Of a DNA stretch of 64,000 nucleotides, positions 1 through 17,983 are shown piece after piece (within the stretch, counting starts at the first letter, position 1; every line of letters begins with the position of its first letter). The notes under the pieces are model-generated. The model was not told where the DNA came from and made no database searches. It was given only the letters and a program-made list of their open reading frames with translations. The position numbers and the translations under genes are program-made. The stretch comes from Vibrio syngnathi (GTDB lineage Bacteria > Pseudomonadota > Gammaproteobacteria > Enterobacterales > Vibrionaceae): NCBI RefSeq assembly GCF_002119525.1, contig NZ_CP017916.1:62001-126000 (forward strand), written 5' to 3'.

Positions 1-364
1 TTTCTTCGGTGCGGCACGTAACGTAGAAGAAGGCGGTAGCTTAACTATCATCGCAACAGCACTAGTTGATACTGGTTCTAAGATGGATGAAGTTATCTAC
101 GAAGAATTCAAAGGTACAGGTAACATGGAACTGCACCTTAACCGTAAGATTGCGGAAAAACGCGTATTCCCAGCGATTGATTTCAACCGCTCAGGTACTC
201 GTCGTGAAGAGCTTCTTACTAAGAGCGATGAACTACAGAAGATGTGGATCCTGCGTAAGATTGTTCACCCTATGGGCGAAACTGATGCAATGGAATTCCT
301 TATCGATAAGTTAGCAATGACTAAAACGAACGATGAGTTCTTTGACGCAATGCGTCGTCAGTAG
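1..364 (+). CDS. rho: Transcription termination factor Rho, C-terminal fragment
   Basis: The reading frame is open from base 2 and ends at TAG 362-364; the gene starts outside the window. Rho is the hexameric RNA-dependent ATPase that ends transcription of untranslated RNA. The visible 120 residues are the C-terminal end of the RecA-like motor domain. They include the stretches [20 protein letters not shown] and [14 protein letters not shown], which belong to the subunit-interface and secondary RNA-binding (R/Q-loop) part of the family, and the typical end [13 protein letters not shown]-rich hairpin with a T-run follows within 30 bases, so rho ends its own transcription unit. Confidence 0.96.
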   Translation, partial: FFGAARNVEEGGSLTIIATALVDTGSKMDEVIYEEFKGTGNMELHLNRKIAEKRVFPAIDFNRSGTRREELLTKSDELQKMWILRKIVHPMGETDAMEFLIDKLAMTKTNDEFFDAMRRQ

Positions 365-386
365 TCTTGATTAGCTGATAGTTATT

Positions 387-417
387 AAAAAGCGCTGCCT
401 TCGGGTGGCGCTTTTTA
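387..417 (+). terminator. Intrinsic terminator of rho
   Basis: Stem AGCGCTGCC / GGTGGCGCT (two wobble pairs) closed by a TTCG tetraloop, preceded by an A-run and followed by TTTTTATTT. Confidence 0.85.
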
Positions 418-474
418 TTTGCATTTTATGGCGACAGCTTGCAGAATGAGCAAAAGTGTTAAAAGGAAGTTAAA

Positions 475-1470
475 ATGCAACATGGACTGTTGTCATCATT
501 ACTCCTGTCTACTTCACTGTTACTTTCCCCGGTCGGTATGAGCTATGCCACCGAGATGTCTCCAATTACAGTAGAGTCTTGGCTTGAGAATGATCAAGTA
601 AAACTGAAAACTGCTGAATTACTCGAATTTGTCGTACGTGACGAAATTAATTCGCTGCGCTTCGCGCTTGAGCGTCTGACATTTCCCCAACAAGAAGTGG
701 CTCGTTACCAACTCTTGAAGAAGCTCGAACAGCAAAAAATTGTCCTCACCCCCAAGATGTCTATCTTCATTGAGCAGCAACTCGCTATCACGCCAACTTA
801 CCAAGTTTTAGAGCGTGGAGATGGTTATGAGTTTACGGTACCTGCCTTTAATTACCCTTCGATTGCCAACCGGCTCATCAAACAGTGGCGCCAAGACCAG
901 AAGACGCTGGTGTTTGTGTTAGATGCAGAGAAACAAGAACTCGACCTAAAAGAGTGGTTATCTGGATCTGAGCATCAAGTTCAAACACGAGAAGCATTGT
1001 TAATCAGAAAGCTAGACAGTTTGTCTCCTGAAGCGGTTGATTATCTGACTAAGCAACTCACGGCCTCCTCGATTGTTAGCTGGCTACCTTCTACTGAGGT
1101 GGTGGTTCGATTAGCGCAAGTGAGCGAAGACCCAGAGGTCTACAAGATTCTATGGCGAATGAAGGCCGATTATCATAGCCAAGCTGAGCTAGTCCGCCTT
1201 GCTGAAACCAAACAAGCGTTCGCACTTGAACAAGTAATGGCTGCGACTAAGAACCCTCGTTTGAAAGATGAAGCGATTACTTTGCTTACCAAGGTTAACC
1301 CGCTATCAGAAGAGGTGAAGGAGTTTCTTGTCTCTAGGATGGCGATTGCCGATGAAGCGCCATTAGTCGCCCGTGAATTAGCCAAACAAGGTCATACGCG
1401 ATGGTTGCAAGATCTTGTAAATGATAACCCTCAGGTGAAGAGCTCTTTGATCGAGCAAGCATTACCGTAA
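475..1470 (+). CDS. Secreted protein of unknown function
   Basis: The 331-residue protein begins with a clear Sec signal peptide: a leucine/serine-rich hydrophobic core at about residues 4-20 and a likely cleavage after SYA near residue 25. The product is therefore expected in the periplasm. The rest is hydrophilic and mostly helical-looking (leucine, glutamate and lysine repeats, e.g. LAETKQAFALEQVMAATKNPRL), which could fit a HEAT-like or similar alpha-solenoid fold, but I recognise no catalytic motif. It starts at ATG 475 with AAGGAAG just upstream. It stands alone between two terminators (387-417 and 1500-1529). I do not assign a function. Confidence 0.75.
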   Translation: MQHGLLSSLLLSTSLLLSPVGMSYATEMSPITVESWLENDQVKLKTAELLEFVVRDEINSLRFALERLTFPQQEVARYQLLKKLEQQKIVLTPKMSIFIEQQLAITPTYQVLERGDGYEFTVPAFNYPSIANRLIKQWRQDQKTLVFVLDAEKQELDLKEWLSGSEHQVQTREALLIRKLDSLSPEAVDYLTKQLTASSIVSWLPSTEVVVRLAQVSEDPEVYKILWRMKADYHSQAELVRLAETKQAFALEQVMAATKNPRLKDEAITLLTKVNPLSEEVKEFLVSRMAIADEAPLVARELAKQGHTRWLQDLVNDNPQVKSSLIEQALP

Positions 1471-1499
1471 AGTGGATTTTGCCTCTCAATAACCACACT

Positions 1500-1529
1500 A
1501 AAAAGGGGGATCTCAGCGTCACCCTTTTT
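1500..1529 (+). terminator. Intrinsic terminator after the secreted protein gene
   Basis: Perfect 8-base arms AAAAAGGG (1500-1507) and CCCTTTTT (1522-1529) around a 14-base loop. The ubiD start codon follows 40 bases later. A -10-like TATACT (1532-1537) sits right behind it, so the ubiD promoter may overlap this element. Confidence 0.7.
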
Positions 1530-1568
1530 GATATACTGAGCGCAGAATAATCAGCATGTAGAAGTCCT

Positions 1569-3410
1569 ATGAGTTTTAAAGATTTACGTGATTTTATCGA
1601 CCATCTTGAAAGTATTGGTCAGTTGAAACGCATTTCTCACCCAGTCGATCCAGACTATGAAATGACCGAGATTAGCGACCGTACTCTACGTGCTGGTGGC
1701 CCGGCTCTTTTATTTGAAAATCCAATAGGCTATGACATGCCTGTTTTAACCAATCTATTTGGTACACCTAATCGTGTGGCTATTGGTATGGGTCGTCAGG
1801 AAGTGAAAGAACTGCGTGAAGTGGGTAAGTTGTTAGCTTACCTAAAGGAACCTGAGCCACCAAAAGGCTTTAAAGACGCTCTCGATAAACTGCCGGTGTT
1901 TAAACAAGTCTTAAATATGCCAGCTAAACGTCTTCGTAAAGCGGCATGCCAGCAAGTGGTGTGGCAGGGGGATGACGTCGACCTAGATAAAATCCCCGTG
2001 ATGAGCTGTTGGGCCGACGATGTCGCGCCATTGCTAACATGGGGATTAACGGTTACTCGCGGTCCTAATAAGAAACGCCAAAACTTAGGCATCTATCGCC
2101 AGCAAAAGATCGGTAAGAATAAAGTCATTATGCGTTGGTTAGCCCACCGTGGTGGAGCGCTTGATCTGCGTGATTGGATGGAAACTAACCCAGGTAAACC
2201 ATTCCCAGTTTCTGTAGCGTTTGGAGCAGACCCTGCCACCATTCTTGGTGCGGTTACGCCAGTGCCGGATACTTTATCGGAATACGCGTTTGCAGGCTTA
2301 CTACGCGGTAGTAAAACTGAGGTTGTTAAATCAATCAGCAATGATTTAGACGTTCCTGCAAGTGCGGAAATCGTGATGGAAGGTTACATCGACCCGAATG
2401 AGTTCGCGGACGAAGGGCCTTACGGAGATCATACTGGTTACTACAACGAGAAAGAAAAGCACCATGTGTTCACTGTTACTCATGTAACCATGCGCGAAAA
2501 CCCTATCTATCACAGCACCTATACTGGCCGTCCACCTGATGAGCCTGCGGTATTGGGTGTTGCGTTAAATGAAGTGTTTGTTCCTATTCTTCAAAAGCAG
2601 TTCCCAGAGATTGAAGATTTCTATCTACCGCCTGAAGGTTGTTCATACCGAATGGCAGTAGTAACCATGAAGAAGCAATACCCAGGTCACGCTAAGCGAG
2701 TGATGATGGGTGTATGGTCTTTCTTACGCCAATTCATGTACACCAAGTTTGTATTGGTGTGCGATGAAGATGTGAATGCACGAGACTGGTCTCAAGTGAC
2801 CGCTGCTATGTGTGAACATATGGAACCGTCACGCGATAGCTTGATGATAGAGCACACGCCAATCGATTCATTGGATTTTGCATCACCCGTGGTTGGGTTA
2901 GGCTCTAAGATGGGCTTAGACATCACTAAGAAGTGGGATGCCGAGTTAGCACTATCGCCAGATATCGAATCAGCACCTGTAAATAGTGAACATATAGAGG
3001 GCAGCTTAGCTGAGTTAACCAAGACTCAACCTGAAATTATTGATATTCACCTGCAAAACGATAATGCCAACATGGTTGTGGTGTCTATTGATAAGCAAGC
3101 TGCAGGTAATGGTAAGAAAATCATGGAAGCGGTTTGGTCTCAATTTGATGAGAACAAGTTTGTTATCGTGTGTGACGGCGATGTCAACGTGAGTGATTGG
3201 AATGACATTATTTGGGCGGTGACCACAAGAATGGATCCGGCCAGAGATACGTTGTTCCTACAGAATGAAACAGGACACTCAAAAATGGGTCTAGATGCGA
3301 CCAATAAGTGGGAAGGCGAATGCCTGCGTGAGTGGGGTGTTCCAATCACAAAAGATCCTGATGTCGTTAAAAAGATTGATAGCATCTGGGAACAGCTAGG
3401 AATTTCATGA
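1569..3410 (+). CDS. ubiD: 4-hydroxy-3-polyprenylbenzoate decarboxylase UbiD, with duplicated C-terminal module
   Basis: UbiD removes the carboxyl group of 3-octaprenyl-4-hydroxybenzoate in ubiquinone synthesis, using prenylated FMN made by UbiX. The N-terminal and central parts match the family throughout ([14 protein letters not shown] start; the catalytic-region stretch [20 protein letters not shown]). At 613 residues it is about 115 longer than the Escherichia coli protein (about 497). The extra length is explained by an internal repeat. Residues about 375-459 ([44 protein letters not shown]) are repeated at about 510-590 ([44 protein letters not shown]). The last copy is the one resembling the normal UbiD end ([18 protein letters not shown]). 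The stop overlaps the next start (ATGA). Confidence 0.96.
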   Translation: MSFKDLRDFIDHLESIGQLKRISHPVDPDYEMTEISDRTLRAGGPALLFENPIGYDMPVLTNLFGTPNRVAIGMGRQEVKELREVGKLLAYLKEPEPPKGFKDALDKLPVFKQVLNMPAKRLRKAACQQVVWQGDDVDLDKIPVMSCWADDVAPLLTWGLTVTRGPNKKRQNLGIYRQQKIGKNKVIMRWLAHRGGALDLRDWMETNPGKPFPVSVAFGADPATILGAVTPVPDTLSEYAFAGLLRGSKTEVVKSISNDLDVPASAEIVMEGYIDPNEFADEGPYGDHTGYYNEKEKHHVFTVTHVTMRENPIYHSTYTGRPPDEPAVLGVALNEVFVPILQKQFPEIEDFYLPPEGCSYRMAVVTMKKQYPGHAKRVMMGVWSFLRQFMYTKFVLVCDEDVNARDWSQVTAAMCEHMEPSRDSLMIEHTPIDSLDFASPVVGLGSKMGLDITKKWDAELALSPDIESAPVNSEHIEGSLAELTKTQPEIIDIHLQNDNANMVVVSIDKQAAGNGKKIMEAVWSQFDENKFVIVCDGDVNVSDWNDIIWAVTTRMDPARDTLFLQNETGHSKMGLDATNKWEGECLREWGVPITKDPDVVKKIDSIWEQLGIS

Positions 3411-3676
3411 GCTACCAAGTAGTCTTATACCCAGAAAACATCAGTTTTACCGTAGAAAAAGGGCAAACGGTCTTGGATGCTGCGCTCAACAGCGATATCT
3501 ATTTCCCAAACCGTTGCCAAGTCGGCGCATGCGCGATGTGTATGTGCAGAAAATTAGAAGGGCAAGTGAGTTACCATCTTGAACCCATGCTCACAGAGAA
3601 AGAGCAGCAACAAGGCTGGATTTTTGCTTGCCAAGCATTTGCAGAAAGTAATTTAGTTCTAACCTTTGCCGATTAA
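3407..3676 (+). CDS. Small 2Fe-2S plant-type ferredoxin
   Basis: The 89-residue protein has the plant-type ferredoxin fold signature. Cysteines C37, C42, C45 (in [11 protein letters not shown]) and C75 (in FACQA) are placed to bind a [2Fe-2S] cluster; C47 is an extra cysteine. It is a soluble one-electron carrier. It overlaps ubiD by 4 bases and is followed 20 bases later by fre, so the three are almost certainly co-transcribed and translationally linked. Its partner is not shown by the sequence; transfer between the Fre flavoprotein and an acceptor is a reasonable guess from the operon. E. coli has ubiD and fre adjacent without this gene, from general knowledge of that genome. Confidence 0.92.
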   Translation: MSYQVVLYPENISFTVEKGQTVLDAALNSDIYFPNRCQVGACAMCMCRKLEGQVSYHLEPMLTEKEQQQGWIFACQAFAESNLVLTFAD

Positions 3677-3696
3677 GGGTTAGTAAGAGGAAGAAC

Positions 3697-4410
3697 ATGA
3701 CTATTAAATGTAAAGTGAAGTCTATCGAGCCTTTGGCTTGTAATACTTACCAAATCCTACTTCACCCAGAAACACCGGTCGCTTTTAAAGCGGGCCAATA
3801 TCTGATGGTTGAAATGGGCGAGAAAGATAAGCGTCCATTTTCGATTGCAAGCAGCCCTTGTCGCCATGAAGGCGAGCTTGAGTTACACATTGGTGCAGCT
3901 GAGCACAATGCTTACGCATCAGAAGTCGTTGAGGCAATGAAGAAAGCGCAAGCTGAAGATGGCGATATAGCTATTGATGCTCCGCACGGTGATGCGTGGG
4001 TTAAAGAAGAAAGCGATCGTCCTCTGTTACTCATTGCTGGTGGTACTGGCTTTAGCTACGTGCGCTCTATTCTCGATCACTGCATCGCGCAGAACAGTAA
4101 AAAAGAGATTCATCTATACTGGGGTGCAAAAGATGAGTGTCAGCTGTATGCGAAAGAAGAGCTTGTCGACATTGCAGCAAAACACAGCAATGTGCATTTT
4201 GTACCAGTAGTAGAAGAAGCACCTGAAGTTTGGAACGGCCAAACGGGTAATGTATTAGAAGCCATCACGCAAAGTTTCGAATCATTAGCTGATTTCGATA
4301 TCTACATTGCGGGTCGTTTCGAAATGGCAGGCGCTGCAAGAGACATGTTTACTCAGAATAAAGAAGCAAAGCGTGACCATATGTACGCAGATGCTTACGC
4401 ATTTATCTAA
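3697..4410 (+). CDS. fre: NAD(P)H-flavin reductase Fre
   Basis: Fre transfers hydride from NAD(P)H to free FMN or riboflavin, giving reduced flavin. The 237-residue protein has the ferredoxin-reductase family signature RPFSIASSP (46-54), which binds the flavin isoalloxazine and ribityl, and the nucleotide-binding [10 protein letters not shown] (115-124), at normal Fre/LuxG length. The start at 3697 has AAGAGGAAG upstream. It is the last gene of the ubiD-ferredoxin-fre unit. Reduced FMN is the substrate of UbiX, which makes the UbiD cofactor, so the clustering fits a shared role, though Fre also serves other pathways. A hairpin and T-run follow. Confidence 0.95.
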   Translation: MTIKCKVKSIEPLACNTYQILLHPETPVAFKAGQYLMVEMGEKDKRPFSIASSPCRHEGELELHIGAAEHNAYASEVVEAMKKAQAEDGDIAIDAPHGDAWVKEESDRPLLLIAGGTGFSYVRSILDHCIAQNSKKEIHLYWGAKDECQLYAKEELVDIAAKHSNVHFVPVVEEAPEVWNGQTGNVLEAITQSFESLADFDIYIAGRFEMAGAARDMFTQNKEAKRDHMYADAYAFI

Positions 4411-4431
4411 GAATTCTTTTGGATTTTGAGC

Positions 4432-4462
4432 AAAAAGAGAGCAGAAATGTTCTCTTTTTTCT
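4432..4462 (+). terminator. Intrinsic terminator after fre
   Basis: AAAAAGAGA / TCTCTTTTTT arms separated by a short loop, ending in a T-run. Confidence 0.7.
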
Positions 4463-4520
4463 GTTTAGGTGAACTATTAGGCAGTTAACCCCTATTTATT
4501 CATTTTTTATGAAAAAGTAG

Positions 4521-4548
4521 TTGCTAAGCTGAGTGGGTTCCCTATAAT
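4521..4548 (+). promoter_or_regulatory. rRNA operon A promoter P1
   Basis: -35 TTGCTA (4521-4526), 16-base spacer, -10 TATAAT (4543-4548), followed by a GC-containing discriminator (GCGACACC) typical of growth-rate-controlled rRNA promoters. The AT-rich, UP-element-like stretch CATTTTTTATGAAAAAG lies immediately upstream. Confidence 0.8.
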
Positions 4549-4636
4549 GCGACACCACTGAGACGGCAGACGCCACAAGGCTTCAGCAACAATCAGTCAG
4601 ACGGAAAGCGACAAAAAATTAATTTTCAAAAAGTGT

Positions 4637-4664
4637 TTGACACTGAATGTTAATTCGCTAGAAT
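4637..4664 (+). promoter_or_regulatory. rRNA operon A promoter P2
   Basis: -35 TTGACA (4637-4642), 16-base spacer, -10 TAGAAT (4659-4664), GC-rich discriminator GGCCGTCC, and an AT-rich upstream segment (AAAAAATTAATTTTCAAAAA). It lies about 115 bases after P1, the usual tandem rRNA arrangement. Confidence 0.82.
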
Positions 4665-4716
4665 GGCCGTCCACTTAGAGAGGCTCCTTACTTAAAAGGA
4701 ACGCTCAACAAGTGAA

Positions 4717-5019
4717 GCTCTTTAACAATTTAAACCTATCAATCTGTGTGGGCACTCGTTGATGAATATCAAAGCGTTATTGGTTCTTTTTCGAAAGAAC
4801 GTAATAACAGTTACTTCGGTAACAAACTTGATTTCAATGAACTGAGTGACCAATACGAATAACTTCGGTTATTTGGCACAGTCAATTCATTACCATTCTG
4901 TTCCTATTTATTTAAGAAGAGAGGGGTAATAGCTTTAGAATTACATGTTCTTTGTTTATTTTCGAATAGGCGAATGAATATTAGTTTTGAAGTCAGTATT
5001 CGTTGAGTCACAAAATCTT
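4717..5019 (+). promoter_or_regulatory. rRNA operon A leader with boxA
   Basis: boxA GCTCTTTAACA lies at 4717-4727 (Nus-factor antitermination). The remaining leader up to the 16S 5' end holds hairpin-forming repeats (TTCTTTTTCGAAAGAA; AGTTACTTCGGTAAC). The leader of operon B shares most of it but differs between about 4860 and 4990. Confidence 0.8.
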
Positions 5020-6574
<1,555 letters not shown>

Positions 6575-6963
6575 TACGAAGATACTTACGATGAGTGTCC
6601 ACACAGATTGATGGTTTAGATTTAGTTAAAGCCAGAGCTTTAATTAATAACGTAAGTTATTGATTAAAGCTTTTTGCTTTATGCTCTTTAACAATTTGGA
6701 AAGCTGACTGATTGATTACTTACGAGTAATTCAATCAAATTTAAAAGTTCTCAATGTTTATCTTTCATTAGATAAACACAACAAACACATTCAAGTGTCT
6801 TGTATTCGAATCAATGTTTACATTGATTCACAATTGAGTCCGGCAAACAGTTATCAGGAATTAACCCTTCTTGATGACAACCAAAAACCTTGGTTAGTTG
6901 CCATACGCTTATTTGTCTTCACTTTTTAAAGTGAAAGCAAATAGAAACCCTTTCGGGTTGTAT
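6575..6963 (+). other. 16S-23S spacer of operon A, without tRNA
   Basis: This 389-base spacer contains no tRNA gene. It has a second boxA (TGCTCTTTAACA, 6682-6693) before the 23S and an inverted repeat AGCTTTAATTAATAAC...GATTAAAGCT that replaces the tRNA segment of operon B. It corresponds to the tRNA-less spacer class known in vibrios. Confidence 0.85.
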
Positions 6964-9856
<2,893 letters not shown>

Positions 9857-9977
9857 TACAACACCCAAGGGGTTTTGTGGACTCAATAGAAAGACAGACC
9901 TTGAATGCGTTTGAAGAGACTTTTAAATCAGTTTTCCGAATTATTAATTGCCGCTAATGCGTCAATTAAACAAAATT

Positions 9978-10097
9978 TGCTTGGCGACCATAGCATTGTG
10001 GACCCACCTGATTCCATGCCGAACTCAGAAGTGAAACACAATAGCGCCGATGGTAGTGTGGGGTTTCCCCATGTGAGAGTAGGACATCGCCAGGCTC
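9978..10097 (+). rRNA. 5S ribosomal RNA, operon A
   Basis: 120 bases, TGCTTGGCGACC to CATCGCCAGGCTC, with the conserved core CCATGCCGAACTCAGAAGTG. It is identical to the operon B copy except at the 3' edge. Confidence 0.97.
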
Positions 10098-10552
10098 CAA
10101 ATTTATTTTCACTTTTTTAAAAGTGAAGACAAAAGTTCGACTTTGTCTATTTAATAGACAAGTCACCATAGAGTTCTAAGTTTTCTTAGAGCTTTATGTT
10201 GACTTTCAAAGTGGAAAGCGTATTATACGCGTCCTGCTTACGTGCTAAGGCACTGAAAGCGTTCTCTTTTTAGAGAACAAGCTCTTTAACAATTTAAACC
10301 TATCAATCTGTGTGGGCACTCGTTGATGAATATCAAAGCGTTATTGGTTCTTTTTCGAAAGAACGTAATAACAGTTACTTCGGTAACAAACTTGATTTCA
10401 ATGAACTGAGTGACCAATACGTTTAACTACTTGTAGTTATTCGGCACAGTCAATTCATTACCATTCTGTTGGAATGGTAATAGCTTTAAAATTACACTCT
10501 TTATTTATAAAGAATAGTTTTGAAGTCAGTATTCGTTGAGTCACAAAATCTT
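10098..10552 (+). promoter_or_regulatory. Linker between the tandem rRNA operons: hairpins, promoter and leader of operon B
   Basis: Only 455 bases separate the two operons. After 5S come hairpins (TTCACTTTT/AAAAGTGAA; AGACAAA/TTTGTCT; a weak one at 10171-10193 followed by TTTATGTT). A promoter follows with -35 TTGACT (10199-10204), 16-base spacer and -10 TATTAT (10221-10226). Then come hairpin GTTCTCT/AGAGAAC (10261-10278), boxA GCTCTTTAACA (10281-10291) and the leader. I see no strong terminator, so read-through from operon A is possible. Confidence 0.75.
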
Positions 10553-12107
<1,555 letters not shown>

Positions 12108-12174
12108 TACGAAGATAGTCACGATGAGTGTCCACACAGATTGATTAGGTTTAAAAAGTAAAAGAGACGATATT

Positions 12175-12251
12175 GGGTCTGTAGCTCAGCTGGTTAGAGC
12201 GCTCGCCTGATAAGCGGGAGGTCGGTGGTTCGAGTCCACTCAGACCCACCA
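12175..12251 (+). tRNA. tRNA-Ile (GAT)
   Basis: 77 bases with encoded CCA. The acceptor arms GGGTCTG/CAGACCC pair; anticodon GAT at 12209-12211 in the loop CTGATAA; T-loop GGTTCGAGTCC. It is the normal isoleucine tRNA of 16S-23S spacers. Confidence 0.98.
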
Positions 12252-12272
12252 ATATCGACTAGATACAAAGAT

Positions 12273-12348
12273 GGGGCTATAGCTCAGCTGGGAGAGCGCC
12301 TGCCTTGCACGCAGGAGGTCTGCGGTTCGATCCCGCATAGCTCCACCA
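12273..12348 (+). tRNA. tRNA-Ala (TGC)
   Basis: 76 bases with encoded CCA. The acceptor arms GGGGCTA/TAGCTCC pair; anticodon TGC at 12306-12308. It lies 21 bases after tRNA-Ile in the usual order. Confidence 0.98.
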
Positions 12349-12684
12349 TCTTTAAGTGTTTTTATTTGAAAATATTTAAAAATGGTTCATTAGTTTGAAT
12401 CAAGCTCTTTAACAATTTGGAAAGCTGACTGATTGATTTACTTACGAGTAATTCAATCAAATTTAAAAGTTCTCAATGTTTATCTTTCATTAGATAAACA
12501 CAACAAACACATTCAAGTGTCTTGTATTCGAATCAAACTAAGTTTGATTCACAATTGAGTCCGGCAAACAGTCATTGAGAATTAACCCTTCTTGATGACA
12601 ACCAAAAACCTTGGTTAGTTGCCATACACTTATTTGTCTTCACTTTTTAAAGTGAAAGCAAATAGAAACCCTTTCGGGTTGTAT

Positions 12685-15577
<2,893 letters not shown>

Positions 15578-15700
15578 TACAACACCCAAGGGGTTTTGTG
15601 GACTCAATAGAAAGACAGATCTTGAATGAGTTTGAAGAGATACTTTTAAATCAGTTTTCCGAATTATTAATTGTCGCTAATGCGTCAATTAAACAAAATT

Positions 15701-15820
15701 TGCTTGGCGACCATAGCATTGTGGACCCACCTGATTCCATGCCGAACTCAGAAGTGAAACACAATAGCGCCGATGGTAGTGTGGGGTTTCCCCATGTGAG
15801 AGTAGGACATCGCCAGGTTT
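15701..15820 (+). rRNA. 5S ribosomal RNA, operon B
   Basis: 120 bases, same sequence as the first 5S apart from the last few bases (GCCAGGTTT). Confidence 0.97.
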
Positions 15821-15885
15821 TAAATTAAATCTTTAGGTTGACCGACCTGGAGATATGGACGCTCACTTAGTGAGTTGACCACTGC

Positions 15886-15962
15886 GGAGTGGTAGTTCAG
15901 TTGGTTAGAATACCGGCCTGTCACGCCGGGGGTCGCGGGTTCGAGTCCCGTCCACTCCGCCA
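15886..15962 (+). tRNA. tRNA-Asp (GTC)
   Basis: 77 bases with encoded CCA. Acceptor GGAGTGG/CCACTCC; anticodon GTC at 15920-15922 in CCTGTCACG; T-loop GGTTCGAGTCC. It lies 65 bases after the second 5S with no terminator between, so it is probably the last gene of operon B. Confidence 0.98.
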
Positions 15963-15970
15963 CTTATCAG

Positions 15971-16010
15971 AAAGCCTAGTCTTACGACTAGGCTTTCGTC
16001 GTTTCTAGGG
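15971..16010 (+). terminator. Terminator of rRNA operon B and tRNA-Asp
   Basis: Perfect 11-base arms AAAGCCTAGTC (15971-15981) and GACTAGGCTTT (15986-15996) with a TTAC loop, followed by CGTCGTTTCT. Confidence 0.88.
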
Positions 16011-16035
16011 TATGAGTTTTAACTCTTGGTTATGA

Positions 16036-17146
16036 TACCAATCCGGAAAATTAACTGATCAGGTTTATCCAATCCCTTCTGCTCATTTTTGTGACACGAT
16101 CTTTGCACTCAAGAAATTCATTCCAAGCGCGACAAACCTTGGAAACAATGTCGTTATAATCCGTGAAACTTTGATTCGCTAGATAATGTTGTCGCAACCA
16201 ACTCCAAACTTGCTCTATAGGGTTAAGCTCTGGCGAGTAGGGAGGAAGCTTAATAGTACTGACGTTATTAAATTCTCTCGCAATATCATCGGTATGCCAG
16301 CCTGCACCATCCATTATAACGACAGCATGACGTCCTTTTTCTGTAGCCTTAGATATCTGCTCTAAGTGATTTGTCATTATGTCCTTGTTAACCCAAGGAA
16401 CCACTATGGCTTCGCCAATTCCTCTTTCAGGGCATACCGAACCAAACAAATAAGCGTATTCAAATTGCTGTTGTTTTACCACGCGAGGCCTCGTTCCACG
16501 AGTCGCCCAAAGACGTGTCGTTGTGTTCTGCTGACCAAACCTAGCTTCATCTTGAAACCAGACATCAACACTCTCTAGCCCGATATGGCCGGGGATCTTA
16601 AGGATCGTTTCTATTTTGAATTTTTTTAAAATCGTCTTGGATTTGCTGTGATTGTTTAGGGTGTTTGGAGCGAGAAGTTATCCAAGAGAAGCCCATGTGG
16701 TCGAGGAGATAATAGATAGAATTAGGGTGGTAGTATTTATCAAAGTTTTTCACGATGTAATCATGTATATCGCTCCCGACAAGGCGCCCGCCTGAAGGGG
16801 ACTCTGCTTCTTTCTTAATGAATGCACTGAGTTGTTTTCGTTGTTCTGCATTGAGGTATGCAGGTCTGCCTGTGCGAGGTTTTTCTTGAAGCCCTTCCAA
16901 TCCTTCTTCAAGAAATACTTGAACCCATTTGTTTACACTAGTTCGACTGACTTTAAGGTATTTGGCAATTTGAGTGCGCGAGTGACCTTCTTTGAAGTGG
17001 GCTAGTGCTAGCAAGCGAACCTTCATTTGAATGGTTTTTTGTTGGCTTGCTAGCTTTTTAAAATCAGTATTATTAAGGCTATCCATGACGATTTTCTGTA
17101 AGAGTTCGACGGCCTTAATTAGATCACATTTTTACTTTAATTGGTA
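16036..17146 (-). mobile_element. IS630-family insertion sequence, complete copy
   Basis: About 1.1 kb bounded by TA dinucleotides (16036-16037 and 17145-17146), the standard IS630 target duplication. The ends form imperfect inverted repeats: both begin CCAAT and share an inner TGATC, 13 matches in the outer 23 bases. It codes for a frameshifted transposase on the minus strand. The empty site can be reconstructed as GGTTATGA-TA-TGACTTCC by joining the left flank to the sequence after the second, partial copy. It sits between the rRNA/tRNA-Asp terminator and the heme operon and disrupts no gene. Confidence 0.9.
16051..17086 (-). CDS. IS630-family transposase, two frames joined by a frameshift at an A7 run
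   Basis: The upstream frame (16598-17086, 162 residues) carries a helix-turn-helix region (SRTQIAKYLKVSRTSVNKWV) and a linker. The downstream frame runs from about 16629 to the TAA at 16051 and carries the DDE catalytic domain. The acidic residues lie in FQDEARFGQQ, VVIMDGAGWHTD and YSPELNPIEQVWSWLR. The two frames meet at a run of seven A on the coding strand (GATTTTAAAAAAATTC). Reading on needs a +1 shift, or equivalently the loss of one A. The -1 frame stops at once. IS630 elements are often annotated with programmed slippage, and both copies here keep A7. A simple inactivating indel inherited by the duplicate cannot be excluded. Confidence 0.88.
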
Positions 17147-17983
17147 TTAATAGTACTGACGTTATTAAATTCTCTCGCAATATCATCGGTATGCCAGCCT
17201 GCACCATCCATTATAACGACAGCATGACGTCCTTTTTCTGTAGCCTTAGATATCTGCTCTAAGTGATTTGTCATTATGTCCTTGTTAACCCAAGGAACCA
17301 CTATGGCTTCGCCAATTCCTCTTTCAGGGCATACCGAACCAAACAAATAAGCGTATTCAAATTGCTGTTGTTTTACCACGCGAGGCCTCGTTCCACGAGT
17401 CGCCCAAAGACGTGTCGTTGTGTTCTGCTGACCAAACCTAGCTTCATCTTGAAACCAGACATCAACACTCTCTAGCCCGATATGGCCGGGGATCTTAAGG
17501 ATCGTTTCTATTTTGAATTTTTTTAAAATCGTCTTGGATTTGCTGTGATTGTTTAGGGTGTTTGGAGCGAGAAGTTATCCAAGAGAAGCCCATGTGGTCG
17601 AGGAGATAATAGATAGAATTAGGGTGGTAGTATTTATCAAAGTTTTTCACGATGTAGTCATGTATATCGCTCCCGACAAGGCGCCCGCCTGAAGGGGACT
17701 CTGCTTCTTTCTTAATGAATGCACTGAGTTGTTTTCGTTGTTCTGCATTGAGGTATGCAGGTCTGCCTGTGCGAGGTTTTTCTTGAAGCCCTTCCAATCC
17801 TTCTTCAAGAAATACTTGAACCCATTTGTTTACACTAGTTCGACTGACTTTAAGGTATTTGGCAATTTGAGTGCGCGAGTGACCTTCTTTGAAGTGGGCT
17901 AGTGCTAGCAAGCGAACCTTCATTTGAATGGTTTTTTGTTGGCTTGCTAGCTTTTTAAAATCAGTATTATTAAGGCTATCCAT
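17137..17983 (-). pseudogene. Truncated IS630 transposase
   Basis: The upstream frame is intact (17495-17983, same 162 residues as the first copy). The downstream catalytic frame breaks off after NVSTI at 17147 and runs into the inverted repeat of the first copy, stopping at 17137. The final catalytic glutamate region (PELNPIEQVW) is missing, so the product cannot be an active transposase. The same A7 slippage site is kept. Confidence 0.88.

Larger units (their letters stand above)
12108..12684 (+). other. 16S-23S spacer of operon B, carrying tRNA-Ile and tRNA-Ala
   Basis: This 577-base spacer carries the two tRNA genes listed separately and a boxA at 12404-12414. After boxA it is nearly identical to the spacer of operon A, showing that the two spacer classes differ by a cassette between 16S and boxA. 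Confidence 0.85.

Noticed and set aside
16366..16578. Plus-strand 70-codon frame inside the IS630 element, repeated at 17263-17475
   Set aside because: It is antisense to the transposase, has no recognisable similarity or ribosome binding site, and is duplicated only because the IS is.
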